A DNA stretch of 64,000 nt from Novosphingobium jiangmenense. GTDB lineage: Bacteria; Pseudomonadota; Alphaproteobacteria; Sphingomonadales; Sphingomonadaceae. Every line of letters begins with the position of its first letter. The first letter of the stretch is position 1. The position numbers and the translations under genes were made by a program. The notes under the pieces were generated by a model, which was not told where the DNA came from, made no database searches, and saw only the letters and a program-made list of their open reading frames with translations. Shown piece after piece: positions 1 through 7,737 of this stretch. The stretch is from contig NZ_JADQDC010000011.1 of assembly GCF_015694345.1 (NCBI RefSeq), positions 98,788-162,787 on the forward strand, in the 5' to 3' direction.

Positions 1-2
1 AC

Positions 3-95
3 GCCTTCGGCGATGCCGTCCATCTCGGCATCGTCCCGCTCGCTTTCCAATTGCTCGCCACGCATCGAGCCAGACATGAGGTACCCGAAACATGA
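3..95 (+). CDS. C-terminal end of an upstream gene (partial, unidentified)
   Basis: An open frame enters from the left edge and stops with TGA at 93-95. The visible tail is about 30 residues with a hydrophobic stretch (HLGIVPLAFQLLAT) and a charged end. Its stop overlaps the ATG of the following porin as ATGA, the usual sign of translational coupling, which is the main reason to believe it. Too little is visible to name the product. Confidence 0.35.
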   Translation, partial: AFGDAVHLGIVPLAFQLLATHRARHEVPET

Positions 96-1249
96 AAGCC
101 GTCATCCGTAGCGTCATGCCCGCCATGGCCCTGATTGCCCTGCCTGCTCACGCGCAGGAGGTGAAGGCAGACGAGAAAGGTCTGACGCTCGAAGCCGGAC
201 CGCTCGAGCTGAACCTCGGCGGGCGGCTCCATCTCGACGCCAGCGTATTCGACGAGCCCGACATTCCACGCACCGGCACCACCAGCGCCGACGTGCGCCG
301 CGCCCGCATCGAACTGTCCGGCCGGATCGCCAAGGCATTGCGCTTCCGGGTCGATCGCGAATTTGCCGGTGCCCGCGGCTGGCGAAACGTGTGGGCTTCG
401 ATCGAGCCGGTCAAGAACCTGGAGATCAAGGGCGGCAACATGATCGTGCCGTTCTCGCAGGAAGACCTGCAAAGTTCGAACGTGACCCCCTTTGCCGAAC
501 GTTCGATGGCTTCGGCCCTGACCGGGGGGTTCGGGCTCGGCGGCGCGGTCTTGGCCGGCGGGCGGAACTGGAGTGCCAGCTTCGGCTATTTCACCGATGC
601 GCTCGCCAATGACGAGGGCCGCACCAACGAACGCGGCAAGGGCATGGTGGGACGGCTGACCTTTGCGCCGGTGCATTCCCGCAAGACAGTGCTGCACCTT
701 GGCATCGGCGGCGAGCGACGCACGTTTTCGGCGACCGAGCGGGTGCGCTTCACCGCCGATCCCGGATCTGTCTTCGCGCCCAACGTGATCTCGAGCGGGT
801 CTCTCGGTTCGCTCGACACGCTCACGGCATGGAACGGCGAGGTAGCAGTCTCGCTCGGGCCGGTGCTGGTGCAGGCACAGGCCATCGCGCTCAAGCTCGA
901 TCGCACGCTGCTGGACGATCGCCGCTTCAACGGGCAGACCTTGTCCATCGGTTGGATCGTGACCGGGCAGCGCCATGAATACAGCGCGTCCTCGGGCGTT
1001 TTCGGCGGGCCGGACCGGCGCAAGGGCAAAGGCGCATTCGAGATCGCTGCCCGCTACAGCCGCCTCGACCTCGCCGATGGAACCTTCGACCGAGGCATCG
1101 GCCGGGCGCTGAGTGCCAGTGCGATCTGGACGATCAGCACCAACCTGCGCCTGCTTGCGACTTACACCGACAACCGGGTGCATTTCCCGACCGGCGGCCT
1201 CCCCGTGACCAACCACGTCGGCCTGATAAGGGCACAGCTGAGCTTTTAG
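92..1249 (+). CDS. OprO/OprP-type porin, outer membrane
   Basis: A 385-residue protein with a signal peptide (residues 1-21, ending AHAQ) followed by sequence typical of phosphate-selective porins O and P: an early LNLGGRLHLDASVF strand, the RRARIELSGRI strand, and a C-terminal strand ending LIRAQLSF with the terminal Phe used for BAM-dependent insertion. Such porins form trimeric anion channels in the outer membrane, often for phosphate or polyphosphate. The start ATG overlaps the stop of the preceding frame, so it probably belongs to an operon beginning outside the window. Anion specificity is inferred from the family and not from residues visible here. Confidence 0.8.
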   Translation: MKAVIRSVMPAMALIALPAHAQEVKADEKGLTLEAGPLELNLGGRLHLDASVFDEPDIPRTGTTSADVRRARIELSGRIAKALRFRVDREFAGARGWRNVWASIEPVKNLEIKGGNMIVPFSQEDLQSSNVTPFAERSMASALTGGFGLGGAVLAGGRNWSASFGYFTDALANDEGRTNERGKGMVGRLTFAPVHSRKTVLHLGIGGERRTFSATERVRFTADPGSVFAPNVISSGSLGSLDTLTAWNGEVAVSLGPVLVQAQAIALKLDRTLLDDRRFNGQTLSIGWIVTGQRHEYSASSGVFGGPDRRKGKGAFEIAARYSRLDLADGTFDRGIGRALSASAIWTISTNLRLLATYTDNRVHFPTGGLPVTNHVGLIRAQLSF

Positions 1250-1304
1250 TGCGGGGCCTTTCGGGTCGGCTTCGCCGGGGCGGTCACTTGCTGGAGTGGC
1301 CGCC

Positions 1305-2006
1305 CTATTCCTTTCCGCTCCATTTTCCTGCGATCAGCGCCTGCTCGGCCGTGGCGTCAACCGGATCGGCCAGCTTGAGGCGCGCCTGCGCGGCGTCCAA
1401 GACCGTATCGTCGGCGCCTGCCGCCACGGCAAAGCCCGCATCGCCGGCCGGCTCGGAGCCCTTGCCGCTGGCCTCGACGATCCAGGCGCCCTTGCCATCG
1501 CGGCAAGCAAGAGCGACCTCCCTGCCATCGCCGAATTCGCGGCACCAGCGCCCGTCCGCTGCCCGGGCGGTAAGCATCGGCGTGATGCTGCGGCCATCGG
1601 GCAGCTTTGCCTGCGCGAGCGAAGGAGTCCGTTCCAGGGCCTGCGAGAGCGGATCGCGCGCCCCATCGCCGTTTCGCGGCGAGACCACCAGCACGGCGAC
1701 AAGGCTCGCCGCAATCAGGCCGCCAAGCGGCAGGACATGACGCTTCCACCACACAGGATTGTCATTCGCGGCCAGCGGCGCAGCAGGTTCGGCAAGGCCG
1801 AGCGTGTGGAGCAGGGCCGGATCGATCGGAGCCTCGGCCAGGGGCGCAAAAGCGCCGGCGATAAGACTGTCGTTCGCGCGCCATTCCTCCGCCAGGGCGG
1901 CCAGTTCGGGATCGGCGGCAATTTCTGCCTCGAAGGCAGCGCGCTCGCTTGCGGTGAGTTCGCCATCGAGCCATGCGGCCAGACGTTCTTCGCGGGACTG
2001 CGTCAT
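1305..2006 (-). CDS. Anti-sigma factor, single-pass membrane protein
   Basis: A 233-residue protein with an acidic, helical N-terminal domain (REERLAAWLDGELTASERA, residues 5-23) of the kind that clamps ECF sigma factors, one transmembrane helix at about residues 91-109, and a periplasmic C-terminal domain with several invariant-looking Trp and Cys residues. It lacks an obvious zinc-binding H-x3-C-x2-C motif, so it is a RskA-like rather than a ZAS anti-sigma factor. Its ATG overlaps the stop of the sigma gene (ATGA at 2003-2006), so both proteins are made together. It should hold the sigma factor at the inner membrane until an envelope signal releases it. Confidence 0.8.
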   Translation of the reverse strand: MTQSREERLAAWLDGELTASERAAFEAEIAADPELAALAEEWRANDSLIAGAFAPLAEAPIDPALLHTLGLAEPAAPLAANDNPVWWKRHVLPLGGLIAASLVAVLVVSPRNGDGARDPLSQALERTPSLAQAKLPDGRSITPMLTARAADGRWCREFGDGREVALACRDGKGAWIVEASGKGSEPAGDAGFAVAAGADDTVLDAAQARLKLADPVDATAEQALIAGKWSGKE

Positions 2007-2551
2007 CGTCCGGTCTCCCTGTCCGTGTCCTGCCGATCGGCAAGCGTTTCGGCGATCCTGCCCCGTGCCCGGGCAAGTCGGCTCATGACCGTGCCGATCG
2101 GAACGTCCAGCGCGTCAGCCGTCTCGCGATAGCTGCGGCCTTCGATGACCACCAGTGCGAAGACGGCCCGCTGATCGTCGGGCAGAGCCTGCAGCGCGCG
2201 TTGCGCCGCCGCCAGATCGGAACGGCTTTCTGCAAGCTGGCGTCCATCGCTTCCGGCAAGGCCGTGGAGCGCCTCGACGTCGACCGCGGTTCCCCTTCGC
2301 CGGACAGCACGCGTGCCATCGATGTGCAGGTTCTGTGCAATCCGGAACATCCAGCTGTCCAGCCGCGTCCCCGGTTCGAACTGGCTGGAACGCGTCAGCG
2401 CCCGCTCAACCGTCGCCTGCATGAGATCGTCTCCGTCAGGGCCGTTGCCGGCCATTGCCTGGCAGAAGCGGCGCAGGCGCGGCAGCACGGCGACGATCGC
2501 CGCGCGCATGCCATCCCCGCCTTGCCCTGCCCGGTTCATCCACGCCCCCAT
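2003..2551 (-). CDS. ECF-type RNA polymerase sigma factor
   Basis: Up to 182 residues with sigma region 2 (DLMQATVERAL, then FRIAQNLHIDGTRAVRRR) and region 4 (LPDDQRAVFALVVIEGRSYRETADALDVPIGTVMSRLARAR) separated by a short linker, the minimal two-domain ECF layout. The first Met is at 2551, but Met5 (2539) or Met15 (2509) are equally possible because no strong ribosome binding site marks the first. Co-transcribed with the anti-sigma gene downstream and divergent from a secreted protease gene, which makes that protease a candidate target or a component of the signal pathway. Confidence 0.85.
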   Translation of the reverse strand: MGAWMNRAGQGGDGMRAAIVAVLPRLRRFCQAMAGNGPDGDDLMQATVERALTRSSQFEPGTRLDSWMFRIAQNLHIDGTRAVRRRGTAVDVEALHGLAGSDGRQLAESRSDLAAAQRALQALPDDQRAVFALVVIEGRSYRETADALDVPIGTVMSRLARARGRIAETLADRQDTDRETGR

Positions 2552-2684
2552 AACGTCCGATGCCGCCAGCTATTCCAACCAGAGCGCATGCGCGCTACAA
2601 AAAAGTTTCGGAGATCGGGGCGGCACGCGCGGAATATCGCGGGCTTGCAGACGTTGTCAGCGCGTTTCAAGCAGGATTGCATCC

Positions 2685-4136
2685 ATGACCATGCGCGCCA
2701 TCATTGCCGGGATCGCCATGGGGGCCCTGGCCGCCCCCGCCCTTCCCCATGATCGCGAGCCGCCCGAACCATCGCGCGCGCAGGAGCGGCTGGAGCGTGA
2801 GCAGGACCGCGCGGCCCAGCGCGCCGAGGAACGTGCAGCGCGCTTCGAGGCTGATCGTGCCCGGATCGAGGAGCGCGAGGTGCGCGAACCGGCCAAGGCC
2901 GCAGAGGACCTCGCCAAGCTGGAAGCCGATCGCATCAAGGAAGAGGCCAAGGCCGCAGAGGACAGCGAGAAGGCCGAGGCCGACTACGAAAAGGAACTCG
3001 CCGACGAGGCTGAGGATGCGCTGGAAGACGCTGCCGACCTGGCGGAGAAGGGCGATGACAGCGCCGGCATCGAACACGGCAGCAGCGCGCAAATGCACGA
3101 TCTGGCCGATTCAGAGCGCGCCGAACATGACGAACGCGGCTATCCGGTGCGACGTGGCGAGGTCTTTGCGCTCGACATGCCGGAGCCTGCCCTGGCGCAA
3201 TTGCAGAGCGCAGGATTCAGGGTCCTGCAACGAGTCCGTCTCGATGCGCTGGACCGCGACATGCTGCGCCTTGCCGCGCCGCCCGGAACGAGTGCAATCG
3301 CAGCGCGGGACCAGCTTCGCGCGCTGGCGCCCGGTGCCGCGGTGGACCTCGTGCACTATTACGGACTGGACCTGACGGCGGGGAGCAAGCCGCACCGGGC
3401 GCGAGAAAAGGCAATGCCGTCTCGCAACGCTGGCAGCAGCTTTGCGGTTGCCGTGATCGACACCGCGATTGCGCCTCACCGGGCGCTGGCGGCGGCAAGG
3501 ATCGTGAACTGGTCAGACGGTTCTTCCGGACAGGCGCCGACCGGGCATGGCACCGCCGTCGCATCGCTGCTGGCCAATGCCGGACGGCCGACAATCTACA
3601 GCGCCAACATCTTCCGCGGACCGGCCGAGCGGCCCTATACCTCTGCCGAAGTCATCGCCTCTGCGCTGGAATGGACGCTCGCCCAAAACGCGCCGGTGAT
3701 CAACATGAGCCTTGCAGGGCCGCGGAATGCCGTTCTCGACAGGCTGATCCGCGATGCTCTCAGATCGGGCAAGGTGGTGGTTGCCGCCGCCGGCAACGGA
3801 GGGCCGACTGCGCCGCCCTCCTATCCCGCCGCCGTGCCAGGCGTCGTCGCCGTGACTGCGGTTGACAAGGACCGTCGCATCTACCGGCTGGCTCAGCGCG
3901 GTCGGCATATCGCTGTGGCGGCTTATGGGGTGGACGTGCTTGCCGCCGACGCCCGCAACAACCTCGCGCGGTTTACCGGGACTTCGTTTGCCACCCCGGT
4001 CATCTCGGCGTGGCTGGCCCGATGCAGGGCGAGCGGCTCAGGCGCGGCAAGCTGCGGACAGCAGTTGAAGGATGCGGCCAGGGACCTCGGAGCCAAGGGC
4101 TATGACGAGGTCTACGGCTTCGGGCTGGTGGAATAG
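2685..4136 (+). CDS. Secreted subtilisin-like serine protease (S8) with charged coiled-coil N-terminus
   Basis: About 483 residues starting at ATG 2685 (or 2691); the open frame extends further upstream but only this start gives a signal peptide (MRAIIAGIAMGALAAPALPH). Residues 25-125 are almost entirely Glu/Ala/Arg/Lys/Asp and should form a long coiled coil. The subtilase domain follows with the catalytic Asp in VAVIDTAIAPH, His in GHGTAVASLLA, the oxyanion Asn in AAAGNGGP and the nucleophile Ser in GTSFATPV, so it should be active. The gene is divergent from the ECF sigma/anti-sigma pair. Its 3' end overlaps the convergent formylglycine-enzyme gene by 25 bases. Confidence 0.85.
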   Translation: MTMRAIIAGIAMGALAAPALPHDREPPEPSRAQERLEREQDRAAQRAEERAARFEADRARIEEREVREPAKAAEDLAKLEADRIKEEAKAAEDSEKAEADYEKELADEAEDALEDAADLAEKGDDSAGIEHGSSAQMHDLADSERAEHDERGYPVRRGEVFALDMPEPALAQLQSAGFRVLQRVRLDALDRDMLRLAAPPGTSAIAARDQLRALAPGAAVDLVHYYGLDLTAGSKPHRAREKAMPSRNAGSSFAVAVIDTAIAPHRALAAARIVNWSDGSSGQAPTGHGTAVASLLANAGRPTIYSANIFRGPAERPYTSAEVIASALEWTLAQNAPVINMSLAGPRNAVLDRLIRDALRSGKVVVAAAGNGGPTAPPSYPAAVPGVVAVTAVDKDRRIYRLAQRGRHIAVAAYGVDVLAADARNNLARFTGTSFATPVISAWLARCRASGSGAASCGQQLKDAARDLGAKGYDEVYGFGLVE

Positions 4137-5086
4137 GGCGGGCTCGCGAGGGCCGGGCCCCTGACCACGCAGCGGAAGCCGATGTGCGTGGTGGCGGTGT
4201 CGATCATCTCGGGGTGGCGCGCTGCCGGGCGATAGCGCCGGCAGAAGTTGGCGGCGCAGAGGTGTGAGCCGCCCTTGAGCACCTTGCGGCCAATGCGGAC
4301 GCCCGGTTGCGCGGGATCGAAGCTGTCCTTGAGCTTTGCTCCGCGCGGGTTGCTGATCGTGCAGCAGGCTGACTTCTTGCCGCCTTTTACCGGCTTGTCG
4401 GCCCACCAGTCGCTGGTCCATTCCCAGGTGTTGCCGATCATGTCGAACAGGCCGTAGCCGTTGGGCGGAAAGGTGCGGACCGGCGAGGTGCGTTCCCAGC
4501 CGTCGAGCATCTGGTTGGCGAAGGGGAACAGGCCCTGCCAGTAGTTGGCCATCATCCGGCCTTCCGGCGCAAGCTCGTCGCCCCAGGCGTAGTCCGCGCC
4601 CTCGATGCCGCCACGCGCGGCGAATTCGAACTCGGCTTCGGTCGGCAGGTCCTTGCCCGCCCACTTCGCGTAAGCCTCGGCATCGGCATAGGCGACCTGG
4701 ACGACCGGGTGGTCCTCGATCCCCGCGATGGAACTGCCCGGGCCGAGCGGGTGCCTCCAGCAGGCGCCGAAGGTGAATTGCCACCAGTTGGAGGCATCGG
4801 CCATGTCCACCGGGCCAGCCGTCTTGTGGAACACGAGCGAGCCGGCGCGGGCCATTTCCGGCGGCATGCCGGGATAGTCCCTGGGGTCGGGCGCGATCTC
4901 GGCGACGGTGACATGGCCGGTCGCCGCGACAAAGGCGGCGAACTGGGCGTTTGTCACCGGCGTCTCGTCGATATGGAAGCTGTCGACCTTGACCCGGCGA
5001 AGCGGCGCTTCCTCGGGGTAGAACGCCTCCGACCCCATCGTGAAAGTGCCGCCCGCGATCAGGCGCATGCCGGAAAGATCAGCCAT
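4112..5086 (-). CDS. Formylglycine-generating enzyme (sulfatase-modifying factor)
   Basis: A 324-residue FGE-sulfatase domain protein: N-terminal GGTFTMGSEAFYPEEAP, IDETPVTNAQFAAFV, PTEAEFEFAARGG, GNTWEWTSDWW and a C-terminal core with the two catalytic cysteines (C277 and C282 in HLCAANFCRRYRPAAR). The enzyme uses O2 and copper to oxidise the active-site Cys of a sulfatase to C-alpha-formylglycine. No signal peptide is visible, so it probably acts in the cytoplasm before export. It is the last gene of the operon that carries the arylsulfatase at 7734-10094, whose C-S-P-T-R site is the likely substrate. Confidence 0.92.
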   Translation of the reverse strand: MADLSGMRLIAGGTFTMGSEAFYPEEAPLRRVKVDSFHIDETPVTNAQFAAFVAATGHVTVAEIAPDPRDYPGMPPEMARAGSLVFHKTAGPVDMADASNWWQFTFGACWRHPLGPGSSIAGIEDHPVVQVAYADAEAYAKWAGKDLPTEAEFEFAARGGIEGADYAWGDELAPEGRMMANYWQGLFPFANQMLDGWERTSPVRTFPPNGYGLFDMIGNTWEWTSDWWADKPVKGGKKSACCTISNPRGAKLKDSFDPAQPGVRIGRKVLKGGSHLCAANFCRRYRPAARHPEMIDTATTHIGFRCVVRGPALASPPYSTSPKP

Positions 5087-5119
5087 GTTCGACGCGCTCC
5101 AGATCCGCGCCCGCCCTAC

Positions 5120-5890
5120 TCAGTATTTGTAGGACTGGCCACCGTCGATCGGGATGGTTGCGCCATTGATGAACGGGGCCTCGCCCGAGAGCAGGAAGGC
5201 GACGAGCGCGGCGACTTCCTCGGGGCGGCCAAAGCGCTTCATCGGGTTGACCGAGACGAACTGCCGACCGGCCTCTTCCCAGTTGTCGCCGCCGATCTGG
5301 CGAAGCGAACCTTCGACCATCGCCGTCATGATCGCACCGGGAGCGATGGCGTTGATCTGCACGCCATACTGGCCGTATTCGACCGCCGAGTTGCGGGTGA
5401 GGCCGACGACGCCGTGCTTGGCGGCGGCATAGCCGCTCTGGTTGCCAACGCCGCGGATGCCGCCGACCGATGCCGTGTTGACGATCGCACCGAAGCCCTG
5501 TTCGCGCATCACCTTGAGCACGGCGGCCATGCCGAAGAACACGCCATCGAGGTTGATCGAGATGACGCGATGGAACTCCTCGGCGCCAAAGTTCTCGGTG
5601 AGGTTCTGGCGACCCTCGATCCCGGCATTGTTGAAGAAGCCGTCGATCCGGCCGAACTCCGCCACCGTGGCATCGACATAGGCCTGGACTTGCGCGACGT
5701 CGGCAACGTCGGCCTTGATCAGCTTGGTCCGCGTGCCATCAGGCAAGCTCGCCCGTGCGGCCTCGAGCCAGTCCTCGCGCAGGTCGACCAGCGCGAGCGT
5801 GGCCCCTTCCTCTGCCAGTCGTTGCACCGTCGCCAGCCCAAGCCCGGAGCCGGCGCCCGTCACGATCACGACCTTGTCCTTGAAGCGCAT
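5120..5890 (-). CDS. Short-chain dehydrogenase/reductase (classical SDR)
   Basis: A 256-residue classical SDR: nucleotide motif TGAGSGLG (residues 11-18), NNAG (87-90), catalytic Ser141, Tyr154 and Lys158 (YAAAK), and a C-terminal FINGATIPIDGG typical of the family. Asp37 at the end of the second strand (LVDLRE) favours NAD(H). It lies inside the arylsulfatase operon, 33 bases upstream of the FGE gene, so it may oxidise the alcohol freed by sulfate ester hydrolysis. That substrate is an inference from position; sequence alone does not fix it. Confidence 0.88.
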   Translation of the reverse strand: MRFKDKVVIVTGAGSGLGLATVQRLAEEGATLALVDLREDWLEAARASLPDGTRTKLIKADVADVAQVQAYVDATVAEFGRIDGFFNNAGIEGRQNLTENFGAEEFHRVISINLDGVFFGMAAVLKVMREQGFGAIVNTASVGGIRGVGNQSGYAAAKHGVVGLTRNSAVEYGQYGVQINAIAPGAIMTAMVEGSLRQIGGDNWEEAGRQFVSVNPMKRFGRPEEVAALVAFLLSGEAPFINGATIPIDGGQSYKY

Positions 5891-5920
5891 GTCCTCTTCC
5901 CTTTGCCTGTTTGCTCATGC

Positions 5921-6316
5921 CTACCAGACGCCCGGCCAGTCCGTGAACCGGCACATTGAGCAGGCGGTCAATCTCCGACCCGCTCGATAGCGGGGGGCGA
6001 GCCAAGCCGATGAATAGATCGTATCGTTGTTCGGCCCGACGCCGACGCGCAGTTCGGGGCCGGAGAGCATCCGCCGATGCTTGAATGCGTTGATCGGCGT
6101 GCCCGGATCGCCCGCCGCCTGCCCCTGGGTGAACCGCTTGCGGATCAGCGCCGCCTCAACCAGCGGCATGCCCCAGACATGGGCGCGATAGGCAAGGTCC
6201 TCGACCTGGGCCTCGGTCAGCGAGAGCGTCGGCTGCGCAACCCTTGCCGCTGCCGGACATGCTGCGGGCGCCAGTACGGCCAGCGCGACAGCAAGCAGAA
6301 GCCTTTGCGCCCTCAT
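5921..6316 (-). pseudogene. Truncated DUF1254 protein (5' fragment)
   Basis: About 131 residues from ATG 6316, which overlaps the stop of the upstream DUF1254 gene (ATGA). It has a signal peptide (LLLAVALAVLAPAACPAAA) and then a typical DUF1254 N-terminus (EDLAYRAHVWGMPLVEAALI ... GVGPNNDTIYSSAWL). After SSAWL the sequence no longer follows the family (compare SNAWLDLRNGPVLFEVPDTAGRY in the neighbour) and the frame stops 30 bases before the SDR gene. The family is normally about 450 residues, so roughly two thirds is missing. A deletion that brought the SDR gene close is the simplest explanation. Confidence 0.7.
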
Positions 6317-7737
6317 TCCGTCACCTTCCGGATTGGCGGTGGCCGCCACGAGCCGTTGGTGATCGCAGGGTCCGGTCCCTGCGCCCGGATCACCACATTG
6401 AAGGGCCCATCAGGGATCGGCAGCAGGTTCGCGCCTTTCGGGTGCCCGTGAAGATTGCGGCTGAACACTATGGTGACCGAGCCGTCCTTTGCCCGTTTGA
6501 GGCCCAGTGTACGATCGCCGATCAGGTAGCGTCCGAGCGCGTTGGGAACCAGTTCGCGCGTGGCGGTGTCATAGACCGTGACCGACCAAAAGAAACGGGC
6601 GGGCGGCGGCGGAGCGAGCACCATCCGGTAGTCCGACCTTGCCCCGTCGAGCCGCTCGCCATCGGCGTCGGTAAAGGTCGAGAACGGGTGGTTCTCGTCG
6701 ATCACGTTTGCGCCGGTGCCGCGCGTGTTGATGACGGCGCGATAGAGGTAGTTGGAGCCATAGCGCCCGACGTCGACCGGATCGGTCCAGCCGTCAGGCC
6801 GGGACCCCGTCTGGTTGAGGGACGCTTTCACGACGCCTTGCGCATCGGCGAAACCCTGCTCGATACCGGCCTTCGTTGCGGCATCTGACAGCGCTTCGGC
6901 GATTGTCCGCCTGCCCGCCACGCCGATGGGATGAAAGCCATGGACGAGGGCTTGCTCGCCAACGGGATGGCCGCAGGTGCGCAGCACGAAATCGAGGATG
7001 CGCATGAACCCGGCGGCACTGAAGTCCTGACCATCGGGAAAGTCCGTCGCAAGCGCCTGGCCAGCCACCGGTTGCAGACGGAAGCGATCCTGCAAGGCCT
7101 GCGCCGCGCCGAGGTCCTTGGCCGACGGTTGCACCAGAAGCCGGAGCAGGATCCAGGTGAAAGGCGTGCTAACCCGGAAGAGCGTGGTCCCTTCCGGCAC
7201 ATCGCCCCGCCAGTCGGTCGTCGCGATCAGGAAGCGACCGCCCTTGAAGCCATGGGTGCGCGCGCTGATGTTCGAGGCATTGCCGTGAATGTCGAGGAAG
7301 TTCGCCGTGAAGTACCGCCCCGCCGTGTCGGGCACCTCGAACAGGACCGGACCGTTGCGCAGATCGAGCCAGGCATTGGAATAGAGCGTGTCGGCGTTGG
7401 GGGTCTTGAACGGCTTGTAGCCGGGACCAGCCAGCGCCCGGCCATGCGCGAAGGCATTGAAGCCGACGTAGAGCGGATTGCCCTTGTCGACCGCCTGGTC
7501 ATACATCTGGCGGTATTCGAGCACCGCCGCCGTGCCGTAGATCGTGGCATCAAAGGCGCGCGCCCGCGCCAGCGCCTGCCTCGCCTCCGGGTTTGCCGGA
7601 AGCATGTCTTCCAGCCGCGCCGACTGAAACTGATCGGCGAGCGTCGGATCGTAGGCCGGAGCGCTCGCACTGGCAGCGGGAGTGCAGGCGAGCAGGGCAA
7701 GGCCCGCCAGACCTTGCCCTGCCAGACTCGTCCTCAC
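6313..7737 (-). CDS. DUF1254/DUF1214 protein, probable exported lipoprotein
   Basis: A 474-residue protein with an N-terminal DUF1254 domain (DATIYGTAAVLEYRQMYD ... PNADTLYSNAWLDLRNGP ... EVPDTAGRYF) and a C-terminal DUF1214 domain (ARFFWSVTVYDTATRELVPN ... HPKGANLLPIPDGPF). The N-terminus (GLALLACTPA) resembles a lipobox with Cys18. The GTG start at 7737 overlaps the TGA of the arylsulfatase gene, so the two are translationally coupled. The biochemical role of this family is not established; it recurs in operons for uptake and breakdown of organic compounds. The neighbouring truncated paralogue suggests a former tandem pair. Confidence 0.82.
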   Translation of the reverse strand: MRTSLAGQGLAGLALLACTPAASASAPAYDPTLADQFQSARLEDMLPANPEARQALARARAFDATIYGTAAVLEYRQMYDQAVDKGNPLYVGFNAFAHGRALAGPGYKPFKTPNADTLYSNAWLDLRNGPVLFEVPDTAGRYFTANFLDIHGNASNISARTHGFKGGRFLIATTDWRGDVPEGTTLFRVSTPFTWILLRLLVQPSAKDLGAAQALQDRFRLQPVAGQALATDFPDGQDFSAAGFMRILDFVLRTCGHPVGEQALVHGFHPIGVAGRRTIAEALSDAATKAGIEQGFADAQGVVKASLNQTGSRPDGWTDPVDVGRYGSNYLYRAVINTRGTGANVIDENHPFSTFTDADGERLDGARSDYRMVLAPPPPARFFWSVTVYDTATRELVPNALGRYLIGDRTLGLKRAKDGSVTIVFSRNLHGHPKGANLLPIPDGPFNVVIRAQGPDPAITNGSWRPPPIRKVTE

